Part shown: piece after piece, positions 54,138 to 64,000 of the stretch
How the letters are laid out: the number at the start of each line of letters is the position of its first letter
How positions within the stretch are numbered: the first letter of the stretch is position 1
Assembly (NCBI GenBank): GCA_000733355.1
Contig: JNVV01000047.1
Coordinates: 126,085-190,084 of the forward strand
Source of the DNA: Falciphora oryzae
Taxonomy: Eukaryota > Ascomycota > Sordariomycetes > Magnaporthales > Magnaporthaceae
DNA length: 64,000 bases
Reading direction: 5' to 3'
Program-made: the position numbers and the translations under genes
Notes under the pieces: model-generated
Database searches by the model: none
Told to the model about the DNA's origin: nothing
What the model saw: only the letters and a program-made list of their open reading frames with translations

Positions 54138-55880
54138 CTAAAATTTCCAATTAACGCAAATATTAAAAAGCGGATAGGTTAGCCAAAGTTGGTGGATTAC
54201 AAAAAGATAACGAGGGTGCGTTTCCCAATGTAATGTATTATTAGAGGCGGTTGCGTAGGGCAACATATTAATCGAAGTATGGCGATCCTCGTTCCTCCTC
54301 TGCTTTCCATTAAAGAAGCCCGCCCAATTCCGTAAGCACCCGTTCAGCAAAAGCCAACGTTTCTGCAGGGAAATACTCGTCGATATCGTAAGCATCCTGG
54401 GCGAGGATTTGCTTTACGTAAACTAACGCTTCCGGATCTACCGGAACCCGCCAATTTTTAATATCACCCTCGGGAAAATGATATAAATAATAAAAACGGC
54501 CCGGAATAACATGTGGGCGTTTGGGTTAAGCACGAATGCGATGGTTATTCCACAAAGTAACAAATTGTGCAAACTAATTGCGTATAATTGGCATATAAAT
54601 GCACAATAAAGCAATCATATCTGCGAGAATGTTTTTGCAAAACAACCCTTCGGTAATAAGTTTAATAAAAAAGTTCTGCTTAAAGTAAATATGTACACGC
54701 ATGTACAGCAGGTATCATTAGAAATATTTAACTCACTTTCCAAAACTGTGTAGAACTTGGGCAAAGCTATGCCCACCATACCTCGATTTTAACATTGTAA
54801 ATGCTTTTTTTGAAAATAAAGCATTTTTAAACAGGCACGTCGTCATTTTTCAATTGTGCGCTAGAAACGTCGGGGGTGGAAGGATCGGCGGCGTCCGTAT
54901 TAGGGGTGGAAGGATCGGCGGCGTCCGTATTAGGGGCGGAAGGATCGGCGGCGCTTGCATTTGCGCTAACACCGGTTGACATAGGTGTACCACACACGCG
55001 ACTGCGGGCAAGTCAAAGCCCTCGTATGCGCTTGTTAATAGCCGCTTTAAAAAAGTAGTAATGGACTGCGCAAAAAAGCTCTGTTTCCAGACCCCGATTT
55101 GCACGGATAACCCAAAAAAAAATATCCGTATTCTTTTACGATTTTGAGATATTGCAAAATAACACTGCGTGCAGTGCGTGCAAAATGCCCAACGAAAAAC
55201 CACGTTACAAAACGGGAATAGGCGTCGATACCACCGTATATTTTAATACCGTACATTTCCAACTTCATATAGCCATTAACTAACCACATCTAATTCGGGC
55301 CGGGCGTGGTATATCCGCCTAAGCGCCGTTGGCCACGCGTGCGTCGTTTTTCGATACTGGCTGCGTAATAGTTGGAATAAACGCGAAAAGCAAATTTCTC
55401 GGAAGCATATATCATCTGCTAGCGTACATGGGTGTACAAATGTGTGCGGCCAAAAGAATGGGCGATATTGGAAGTGTGTTTGTCGACGCGGAAGTATTCG
55501 TTAAATTGTCGGGAAACTTCCTTTCGTTTTTCGGCGTTTAGCTAACGACGCATGCCGTGCTTTTTTCGAAAAGCAAATAAGCCATTCCAAAAAACGCGAT
55601 GACCTTCGCTTTAAAGAATAAAAAAAATCTGCTTGTCGGAAAATAGATGTGAAAAAAAAAGCTCGTATATACGGGCAAAAAGGGCGGAAATTGTTGCTGT
55701 ACGTGTTTGTTATGCGGCGATACCCCAATTACGAAAGCGGGAAGATAAAAAACGACGGGAAATAGTAATTTGTTTAGTTTTGTAAAGCCAAAATAATATT
55801 TCAACAAGGGAAGTGCCTCCGGAATAAGCAGTAATAATAAAGTCGCGGACAGGATCGAGGTTGATCGCCTGCCGGGGCAT
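54138..55880 (-). mobile_element. Integrase-like (rve-type) transposon gene, RIP-degraded
   Basis: Minus strand from ATG 55880: MPRQAINLDPVRDFIITAYS and FLSSRFRNWGIAA (N-terminal DNA-binding part). After several stops comes LVNGYMKLEMYGIKIYGGID and AYSRFVTWFFVG (first catalytic Asp block of the fungal integrase-core family). Then NNHRIRA, PKRPHVIPGRFYYLYHFPEG and DIDEYFPAETLAFAERVL of the C-terminus. Frames change and many stops occur at positions where Gln or Trp is expected. No termini identified. Its left part overlaps the 12-bp array beside the pogo element. Confidence 0.7.
54873..54952. repeat. 30-bp tandem repeat, ~2.7 copies
   Basis: 'ggaaggatcggcggcgtccg' plus 'tattaggggt' repeats with a 30-bp period inside the integrase-like remnant. 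It is notably more GC-rich than its surroundings. Confidence 0.9.
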
Positions 55881-56014
55881 AGCGGCGGCGTTATTAAAAC
55901 AGGAATAAAAAAGAGTGAAGGGGAGCGAGGGGGAGCGCGGGATATAAGTGGTGTACACCGGCGTACGAGCGTGTGCGTGCATATGGGTATATATACCCGC
56001 TTTTGTTATATTGT

Positions 56015-56105
56015 TAATAAAATCGCTAATAAAATCGCGAATAAAATAGCTAATAAAATCGCTAATAAAATAGCTAATAAAATAGCTAATAAAATAGCTA
56101 ATAAA
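56015..56105. repeat. 12-bp (aataaaatcgct) tandem array, left of pogo
   Basis: About eight copies of aataaaatcgct/aataaaatagct end 6 bp before the pogo target-site TA. The same unit, in opposite orientation, follows the right end (58149-58190). Confidence 0.9.
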
Positions 56106-56210
56106 GTTGTTAACGTGGTTTATCACCGAGTGGCGCACATTAGCGAGTGGCGCGTTTTCCATCGCAATTCGCGTCTCCCACTTCCAACCTCAATTCTTTA
56201 ACAACTACAA

Positions 56211-57893
56211 ATGGCGTCGACATTTAGCGAAGCTAAAATTGTTTTTGCCATACGGGCAATCCAATCTAATCCAACGTTAAATGTTCGTTCGGCAGCCAAA
56301 ATTTACGACGTCCCTAAAACCACGCTGCGTTGCCGACGCGCTAGCCAATGTGCTCGACGCAACAGCATGCCCAACTTTTAGAAATTGACGGAATCCGAAA
56401 AGGAGGCGTTTGTCAAATACATACTCGAGCTGGATTTTCGCGCATTCCCTCCCCGGCCTTTTGGTGTTAAGGATATAGCTAATTAACTGCTTGCCGAACG
56501 CGACGCGGGCATTGTCGGCAAATGCTGGATCGCGAGATTCGTTAAACGCCGCCCGGAGCTCGGCACGCGCTGGATTCGAAAGTACGATTACCAAAGGGCC
56601 AAATGCGAAGATCCCAAGCTCGTTTTTGCGTGGTTCGACCTTATACGGAACATTGTAGCTAAATATGGCATCCTAGATAACGATATTTATAACTTCGACG
56701 AAACCGGCTTCCTTATGGGCATAATCGCCGCCGTTATGGTTATTACAACGTTAAAAGGCCGTAGCAAAGCAAAGCTGGTCCAGCCTAGCAACCGGGAATG
56801 GGCTATAGTTATCCAAAAGGTTAATTGTTGCGGTTAGGCGATCCCTCCTTTTATTATCGTTAAAAGGCAGTACCACCTAGCCAATTGGTACTCGGAAACC
56901 GACCTCTCACGCAACTGGGTTATCGCAATAAGTTCTAACGGGTGGACTACGAACGAGCTCGGCCTGGAATGGATCCAGCATTTCGACAAACACACTGCGT
57001 CGCGTACAAAATGCCCCTATCGTTTGTTAGTGCTGGACGGCCACGAAAGCCACCATTCGACGGATTTCGAGCTTTACTACTAAGAACACAACATTATTAC
57101 GCTTTGCATGCCTCCGCATTCGTTTCACTTCCTTCAGCCGTTTGACGTCGGGTGCTTCGGCCCAATAAAGCGGGCGTACGGTCGACAAATCGAAAACTTA
57201 ATAAGGTTATACGTTAACTACGTAACCAAAGTCGAGTTCCTTTCGGCGTTTAAAGCGGCATTTTTTAACTTTATAACCGAAGGAAACATCCGAAGAGGTT
57301 TATCACGGCAGGTAGGGTGGCTGCAAAAGGTGGCCAAAAGAGAGATGTATTGGGAAGAAATCGAGGCCGGAGGCCTGGGCGCGTGCCGTGCACTCTATCT
57401 GCCTGGGAGGGGCTTATCTAATCTGCTGCCAGGCCCGTGCGCCTGGGAGACCCCCCACATGCCGTGACAAGGTTTCCGAAGGGCTGGCCTTGCTCCTTTC
57501 AATCCGGTATCGGTTTTGGAAAAGCTGGATATGAGGCTACAAACTCCAACGCCCCCGAAGGAGCCCCTAAGCGACGCTGAACCTTGGACCTCCAAAACGC
57601 CCAAGACAGCTAGGGAAGCAATTTCGCAATCCGAACACATCAAAACTCGAATTTCCAATCACTAAAACAGCTTTCCGACATCCATTAATATAGCTGTGGA
57701 CCAAATTGCAAAGGGGGCGAAGGCGATCATGCACGAAATAGCCCTTCTCCGAGCAGAAGTGTCTACGCTTAAAAAGGCGAACGAAGCACTAAGCAAACGC
57801 CGGAAGGCCAAAAAAACACGTGTCCGACTTGGAAGGTCACTTACTATTAAAAAGGTACGAAATGTGCTGGACCAGGAGGCGCTAAATGGATAA
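56211..57893 (+). pseudogene. pogo-family DDE transposase, RIP-mutated
   Basis: Starts MASTFSEAKIVFAIRAIQSN, with psq-type HTH (SAAKIYDVPKTTLRCR), CENP-B-like HTH (FGVKDIAN, LLAERDAGIVGKCWIARFVK) and the DDE domain: NFDETGFLMG, LLVLDGHESHHS and FLQPFDVGCFGPIKRAYG carry the three acidic residues. At least four in-frame stops (after MPNF, KDIAN, NCCG and FELYY) sit where Gln or Trp is expected. The nested LTR splits EGNIRRG from FRRAGLAPFNP. The C-terminus is Lys/Arg-rich and ends NVLDQEALNG. Inactive, but possibly still mobilisable through its TIRs. Confidence 0.9.
57301..57469. mobile_element. 169-bp solo LTR nested in pogo transposase
   Basis: Starts TATCACGGCA and ends TGCCGTGACA. Allowing one TG-to-TA change the termini are perfect TGTCACGGCA inverted repeats. 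Flanked by AGGTT on both sides (57296-57300 and 57470-57474). Removing it and one AGGTT restores the transposase frame exactly. Confidence 0.9.
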
Positions 57894-58147
57894 ATACAGT
57901 AAGAAATGCGCGATTAGGGGGGTCCGGAAAGGAGGGCGCCGGCGGCTCGACGGCGATGTAGCACCTGCGGCAAAACCGGACACAATGCGCGCACCTGTTA
58001 AAAAAAAGTAAAAATGTCCGATATATACAATTCCGAATAGTTTGAATGGATTCCTGGCGTTATTGGGTTGGCATGCGCGTCGATTGACTAAAAGTCGGGT
58101 GTGGGTGCGCCACTCGCTGATGTGCGCCACTCGGTGATGAACCACGT

Positions 58148-58731
58148 TATTTTATTAGCGATTTTATTAGCGATTTTATTAGCTGTTTTATTACTTATTT
58201 TATTTATTATTTTTTTCACTGCATTTATTTATTATATTTTTAAAATCACTGTTTTTTAATTCCTTATCCCTATAACTAATAAGTTCTATCTAAAAATACT
58301 AATATAAACTTAAATAAAACCGTTCGCCTATAGGTAAACAAATGATAAAATGCAAAAACTCCAATAACCATATTGTAATAATTGTAAGGTTCTATGCTCC
58401 CTTATAAAACGCCGCTAACTCCTGCCATACTATGTAAAAGGATGTAAACCGACGTAAACCTATATAAACTCCTTAACTAGGTAGGACGCTCCAGGCCTTT
58501 CTCCTTAAACAGGAGAGCCGAATCGACCGCGTACTTCATCTTTTTAAGCACACTAACACTGGCCAACTCAAGCATGGACTCTATCAAGCCCAAACCACCC
58601 GTATCAGTAGCCATTTAATCGGCCTTGCGCTTTTTATTCGCTACATTGTATTAATATGTGAATGCATGTAAACTAATGTAAATTGGAATGAAACTTACGC
58701 GTTTGGATAGCCAGCGAGCACTTGTGGCCAT
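58148..58731. other. AT-rich spacer between pogo and gypsy elements
   Basis: 12-bp repeat copies (58149-58190), then AT-rich sequence with no recognisable feature. Confidence 0.5.
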
Positions 58732-58954
58732 TGTTACGGCCAGAATAATGGAGGCACGCTGGCTTTGCATTGGCGCTATAAACGAAGATTTTACACTAAA
58801 GAGAGGGAAAGGAAAGGCGCTGGTCGCGCCGGCACGACACGCGCTTGAAGTTGTCGCGATTTGTGTGGCTTGCATGCTTGTATCTGCCCCACAGCTGCCC
58901 CACAGCTATGGCGGTGCCATTGGACGTATGGCTTGTAGCGGGACCGTTATACTA
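58732..58954 (-). mobile_element. Probable 3' LTR of Ty3/gypsy element (~223 bp)
   Basis: On the minus strand the LTR would read TATAACGGTCCC (TG-to-TA changed) to GGCCGTAACA. It is preceded by a polypurine tract 'gaggtttgggagggggtag' right after the pol ORF, as required for plus-strand priming. The partner LTR would be beyond 64000, so the boundary at 58732 is tentative. Confidence 0.55.
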
Positions 58955-59005
58955 CCCCCTCCCAAACCTCGTATCGCGAATGCCACAAACGGTGCGAGCT
59001 GGCAA

Positions 59006-59812
59006 TCAGTTATGGCGTACCAACCTGCTCCGTCTCCTTATCGTAGCTTTAACCGGCACGTTATCGTTAAAATAATCTGGGTTAAAACGGTCTTCGGCTG
59101 CTGCGCGTATCCATTTTGCCAGTCGTTTCGGTGGGCTATTTGCCTTTGGATATAACTTGTAAAAATTATTTAGGGCTATTGGAAAGTTTTTAAAGTTCGC
59201 GGCGGGATACCAAATGTTATTTAAATCGTAACCCCGCCAGGCTGTTTGGTATTGTAACTGGCGTCGTAACACACGTAAGCGTTTTATTCGTTTGATTTCG
59301 AATTCGGCCTTTCCGTCGACGTCTTTTGGCGGAAGCGGAGTTTGATACTGCTGAGGCAGCGGGTTTGTAAATGCTTTGCGGAGGCGGTCGGCGTGGAACA
59401 GGTTTTTGATTTTGTAGTTGCCGGGCAAATCGAGAATATAACTATGCCCTTTTACTTCGAAGATGCGGAAAGGTCCTGCGAATGGTAAGTTTAGCCGGGC
59501 CGTCGGAACGGCCGTTAAAAAGCCCTTTTTCCTAAGGAACACCAGGTCGTTAACGTTAAAATCTACTGGCCTGCGTTTTTTGTTCGCCTGGTTCTTTTGC
59601 CGTTTTTGTGCAGCTGTCGCGCGCTGCTTTGCCAAGTTCTGGATTCCTTTAATACGTTTAACGAAGTCGCATGCACGTTTCTTTAGGTTAAAGCTATCGG
59701 TTAATACGTCGAAATTAAGCGAAAAGGGGTTTTTCGCATCCTTGCCTATTACCACCCAAATCGGGGCCATACCGATCGTCGAATGCCACGATAAGTTGTA
59801 GGCAAAATCCAA
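59006..59812 (-). pseudogene. gypsy integrase C-terminus plus chromodomain, longest open remnant
   Basis: 268 codons remain open. The start MDFAYNLSWHSTIGMAP is the end of the integrase core. A basic linker (RATAAQKRQKNQANKKRR) and FNVNDLVFLRKKGF (GPY/F-type region with GPFRIFEV) follow. The C-terminal chromodomain is seen in YQTAWRGYDLNNIWYPAANF and YKLYPKA. Chromodomains direct chromoviruses to heterochromatin marked by H3K9 methylation, which fits insertion in this AT-rich block. Confidence 0.85.
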
Positions 59813-62800
59813 CGCGGGGATATGGTTGCTCTAATCCGATTGGTATTTGTTAACGTAAAAGCGTAGCTTTTAATCCAGCTCCTAATTAGTGATTTCCACG
59901 GCACTTTGCGTTTGCGGATAGAAAGCTAAGCCGTAACGATGTTTAATGCCTATTAATAAGTTGATTTTTGCTATAAATTTCGAAATAAATGGTCCTGCGT
60001 TGTCGCTAATCCAAACGAACGGGATATTAAAAAAAACGGTAAAGGTAGCGATAATACCGCGTTGCTAATACTTCGGCCGTATCGGACTTTTTCCCTGCAA
60101 ATGTAGCGATAATGCGGCTAAATTTGCAAATAAATACCTAAATATAATCGTACCCTCGCTCGTTTTACGGCATATCCTTACCGTCTATTACCACCTGGTC
60201 CCAAATACTTAATAGGATTGGCAATGGATAAAACAAACCAGGTGTTTTGTTTCGGGGTACCTTATTGCGCCGGTAGTCGTAACAGTTGCGGACATAGCGT
60301 CGGATGTCGACCTTTATATCCGGCCACTAGTAATCCTTTTGTACGGCTTTAATGGTTTTATTCTATCCCCCATGTCCGAAAATTGGAAGTGTATGCTTAT
60401 CCCGAATAAGTGCTGTACGTAGGAATATTTTGCCGTTTTGTATTTGTTTTGGTACAAACATTTTGCTATATTAAAGGCCCAATTGCTGGGCGGCGTTTTC
60501 TTTTCGAATAAGGTCAGCAAGGTCGGCACTTTGCGGAATGTTTAGCTCGGTCCATGCCACCGCTGCAATCGTTAGTTAGATTCTTTTTAAAGGGATTAGG
60601 GCTATAGTACGCTCTTCCAGCTCCCGGGCTTTAACTGTTAGCAGCTTTGTTGTTTTGCGGGATAGTGCGTTTGTACCGATGTTCTATTGTCCTGGCCGGT
60701 AGGTAAAGGTGATATCGAAGTTCGACAGGAAGTCTGCCCACCGGATTTGCCGAATTAAAAGGACCTTTTTTTACGAGTAGAAAGTTAGGGCTTGGTGGTT
60801 TGTAACGACGAAGAACTTCATTCCAAAGAGTTCGGGATAATAATGCTCTAGTGTTTATACCATTGCAAGCAGTTTTCGGTTTTAGATCGGGTATGCTTTT
60901 TTAACACTGTTTATTAATTTAAAGAAGTAGCCCACTAGCTTCCAATCCCCGTCGTTTTGCTCCTACCAGATCACATCACCTGTTGCGTTGCGAGAAGCGT
61001 TAGTTTCGACTCGTATGGGCTTTCCGGGGCGGAAAAATGCCAGGACTAATGCTTTACAAGCCAATTATTTCAGTTTATTGAACGCTTCAGTTTGTTTAAG
61101 GCCGATGTCAAATAGCGCATCCTTTTTTAAAAGCCGGTTAAAGGGTTTAGCTGCATTGCTGGCGTAATAACAAAATATGCGCACGTAATTGCACAATTCC
61201 AAAAAAGACCGGATAGCTGTTTTGCTATATAGGTCCTTAACCTGCCACTTTTGGATCGCTTTCGTTTTTTCCGGGTCAATGCTTACCTTTACTTAAGCTT
61301 CGAAAGTGATACCCAGGTAGTTGACCTTTTTTACGTTAAATTTCGACTTTTTAATGTCGCTTTAAAGCTTAGCTTTAAATAAACGGAATATAACCTTTTC
61401 GACATACTGCTAGTGCTTTTCCTTTATTTCCGAATAGATTAACACGTCGTTGGCGTAAGCGCTCGCAAAGTAATCCAGCAGTTCGTTAAGTTGGCAGTTA
61501 ATGTAATTTTGCTACTAAGCTGGGCCGACCTTAAGCCCGAATGGCAAAACCTTCCATTGAAAAGTGCCTTGCCGCGTTCGAAAGGCTGTAAGGTATTTGG
61601 AAGCGTCGGTTAAACGAAAACGCCAAAAGGCTTAAATAATATCGATAATCGTAAGGTGCTTGGCATTTTTGCATTTGAAAAGTGTCCTTGCGAGGTTTGG
61701 TGCTCGCATAATCCGGTTTTTGAAAAATCGGTTCCGCTAACGGTAGTTAATGCAAAAGCGACGTGCATTGAGATTTGGGTTATGCGGTTTCGGCACAAAT
61801 AGCACCGACGCCGCCTTATTTCCTTCCAGCGTCTTTTCGATAAAGCCAAGCTTAAGTAGCTTATTAATTACCTCCTTTTCGAGGTCCAAAAACTGGATTG
61901 GGGTTCGAAATACCGGTGGTGAGCCTTTTTTAGGCTTATTTTAGTCCAATTCCAACACCACGTCCTTTTTTGGCCGATAAAATGGCGGGGTGTTTGTTTA
62001 TTTTTTCGAAAAAAAGCTTTCCAAATGTTTTAGCTATGGCGGCAGCTTTTCGCGCACGAATTTGATATGCTCGGGATCCTCGTTTGGTGGGAAAGGAATA
62101 TATTCCCCGGTATATGTTTTCCAGTCCTTGTCCGTTTTTCCCACCGAACCAATGTTAATAATCGGCAAGTCCTTAGGGCTATCGTTAAGGAAGATTGGCT
62201 CGGTCGGCATGCAATTAGCCATTTAGGTCCATCGCTTTCGACGGGGGTCTTTTTGCATTTGTTACACGATCGCGTTAATAATCGTTTGCCCTTCCTTTCG
62301 ATTTAGGCAATCGTTAAGCTTGGGTTTTTCGAACCTTACAATCTTCTCTTTTTTAAGTCCGGTGAGGTCGTTTTTCTTCCGCGACCGCTGGAGGATTTGA
62401 TATCGCTTGTGGTCCTAATCAATAAAACGATCCCGCCGGTTTGCGTCTGCCTGCACCTGCGGATTGATTTTCTCGCCGATTTGGCAAAGCGGAGGCAATT
62501 TAATCGCTAGCAAGTACTTAGCCAAAACGGGTCGGTCGTCTGGCTAAACTATTTCCCGGTTAAAGCAATTTAGCAGGACATAATATTTGGAAAGCCAGTG
62601 GAAACTAATAAAAACGTTATGCCCTATATTTATAACCCAAAAAATCTGGTCTAGGAACCGTTTGCCATCGATTTTAAAAGTCGAAATTATTTTTATCGTC
62701 ACCCTCCCTACTGCCTGGCGGCGATAATCCTAAAGCTAAATCGGTTATTTAAGCTTAACGATCCTAGCCTTCAGTTTTCGTTGGGCCCTAATAGCTACAG

Positions 62801-64000
62801 CTAGGCTAACCAGTAAGTTTGTGTTTGCTCCTATATTATACAGCCTTTTAACGCGGAAGCCAATCCCATTCATTTGTACGAAAGCGGTTTTAGTAAACGA
62901 AAATATTAATTAACTTTTAACTCGGGCTAATATAGGCATAAAGACCACCGTAAAGATTTCCGGTGGTCCTACTTTTTTCCCGATTTATCCGACGAGGACA
63001 ACTCGGCTTCCAGTCCCTTTTTGCTTTATTTAGTTCCGATTGCAGCAACCTTGCTTCGGTTCGGGCAATTTTTAAAAAGGTGCCGTTCGCTACACGTAAA
63101 GCATATACTAGTTTTAATATAAGCTTTACGCTTTGCCGGAATTAAAGCTTTGCTATTTTTCGAGTTGGAAATAGCTAAATTGCTATCCTTATTTTTCCGC
63201 TAATCGTCCTATGCTTTGCTTCGGGGTAGTGATTTGCCGTCACTTTTGGGTTTGTTACGGTTGCTCCGTTAACCAGCTTTGCGCTCGCTGGTTTTTTTGT
63301 AGTGTTGCTTTTAGCTATAAGCTGCGTTAGCGACGTTCTTGCTAAAAACTTCGTAGCTAATATCCGGGTTTTGGGCATCGGTAAGCAGCCGAAAGTTAAA
63401 GTTCGGTAGGATGTGCTCCCATAAAGTTATTTTTATATCGGCTACGGCAATATTAGCTGTTTGGGCCAAATTATTAAAGCTGGCTAAAAACACGTAAATA
63501 TTTATATCTTTTGTTAAGTCGTATTTTAGCTTTGTAAATTTGGCTTAAGCGGCCGAAGCTTGGTTTGGGTTATGGTAGGTCGCGTTTAGGACTTGAACCA
63601 TTTTAGCAACAAACGAGAATGGGTTATTATCCGACAGGAGTCGTAGTTGCAATACCTCCAATAGGCCGCTTTTAAGGTACTTTGTTAGTTTATTTATCCG
63701 GCTTTTTTCCGTCCGGAAGGTTTCGTCGTTTTTTTTAAATTTGTTGGTTACGGTTTTAACCTATAAGTTAAAGGTTTTTTTGTCGCTTTTGAAAATTTTG
63801 GGCGCGACGCCTCGTTTTTTAGCTTTGTTATTATAGCGGGGATTTGCGTTTTTTGCAATCGGTCCGTACGGTTTAAACACGGGGTTAGCGGTTTAACTAG
63901 TTGGAGTGAATTGGGTACCCCCGAAAACACTGTTAGCGGGCGTCGCCTCCCGGGTTTAGCGGTTTCCTCCATTATTGGCTAATTGCGCTTGCAGCGTTGC

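Larger units (their letters stand above)
56113..58147 (+). mobile_element. pogo-family DNA transposon with 41-bp TIRs
   Basis: Terminal inverted repeats of 41 bp (acgtggtt..atcaccgagtggcgcacat..agcgagtggcgc) match at 39 positions; both differences are T on the left against C on the right. TA dinucleotides flank it (56111-56112, 58148-58149). Each TIR contains a doubled CGAGTGGCGC motif, a likely transposase-binding pair. Total 2035 bp, of which 169 plus a 5-bp duplication are a nested LTR. Confidence 0.9.
58732..64000 (-). mobile_element. Ty3/gypsy chromovirus retrotransposon, RIP-degraded, 5' end outside window
   Basis: Minus strand, gag to chromodomain. gag starts MEETAKPGRRRPLTVFSG at 63972, with a CX2CX3HX4C zinc-knuckle-like motif (CFTCSERHLFKNC) near 63080. 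Reverse transcriptase near 61450-61900 has TIIDII, FQWKVLPFGLK and AYANDVLIYS. RNase H VETNASRNATGDV lies near 61000. Integrase shows RRYVRNCYDYRRNK (zinc part) and DQVVIDG (catalytic core) near 60180-60300. Domain order RT-RH-IN is that of Ty3/gypsy. Dozens of TAA/TAG stops and Asp-to-Asn changes in catalytic motifs are consistent with RIP. Confidence 0.9.

Overview
This window looks like nuclear DNA of a filamentous ascomycete, most likely a Sordariomycete. Genes have short GT..AG introns. The left end carries the HMG-box exon of a mating-type gene followed by APN2, APC5 and COX13, the classic flank of the Sordariomycete MAT locus. An AA9 cellulose monooxygenase and a NACHT/ankyrin (NLR-like) gene fit the same group. 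Transposons at the right end carry C-to-T style stop codons and are AT-rich, as expected from repeat-induced point mutation (RIP).

Layout. 1-8.6 kb: gene-dense conserved MAT flank (HMG gene with an in-frame minisatellite, APN2 with PIP box and GRF zinc finger, APC5, COX13). 8.6-21 kb: about 12 kb with no gene I can recognise, dominated by short tandem duplications, plus a frameshifted CCR4 fragment. 21-28 kb: a pogo-like transposase remnant, a hydrolase-NACHT-ankyrin gene split by one in-frame stop, and a decayed epsilon-COP (SEC28) fragment. 28-36.4 kb: an intact secreted AA9 monooxygenase, two unknown ORFs (one coiled-coil), a broken Hsp70-like ATPase and a broken Zn2Cys6 regulator. 37.9-43.5 kb: two divergently transcribed paralogues of a fungal multi-spanning membrane protein family, one intact (5 exons) and one cut by a TGA near its C-terminus. 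43.6-45.1 kb: a roughly 1.2 kb fold-back repeat with a nested 134-bp solo LTR, abutting a truncated pogo element. 45.2-52.2 kb: a secreted eqolisin-fold protein lacking both catalytic residues, a frameshifted methyltransferase, an NmrA-like fragment, an ankyrin remnant and a protein kinase whose catalytic Asp is replaced. 52.2-64 kb: an AT-rich transposon graveyard with an integrase-like element, a complete but RIP-mutated pogo element with 41-bp TIRs and a nested 169-bp solo LTR, and a Ty3/gypsy chromovirus running off the right edge.

Taken together, a conserved MAT-flank block passes abruptly into a decaying accessory region. The intact genes outside the MAT flank are mostly secreted or membrane proteins. 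The broken ones often carry just one or two lesions, so they are probably recent pseudogenes, although assembly errors cannot be excluded. I see no tRNA, rRNA, CRISPR array or bacterial-type operon.
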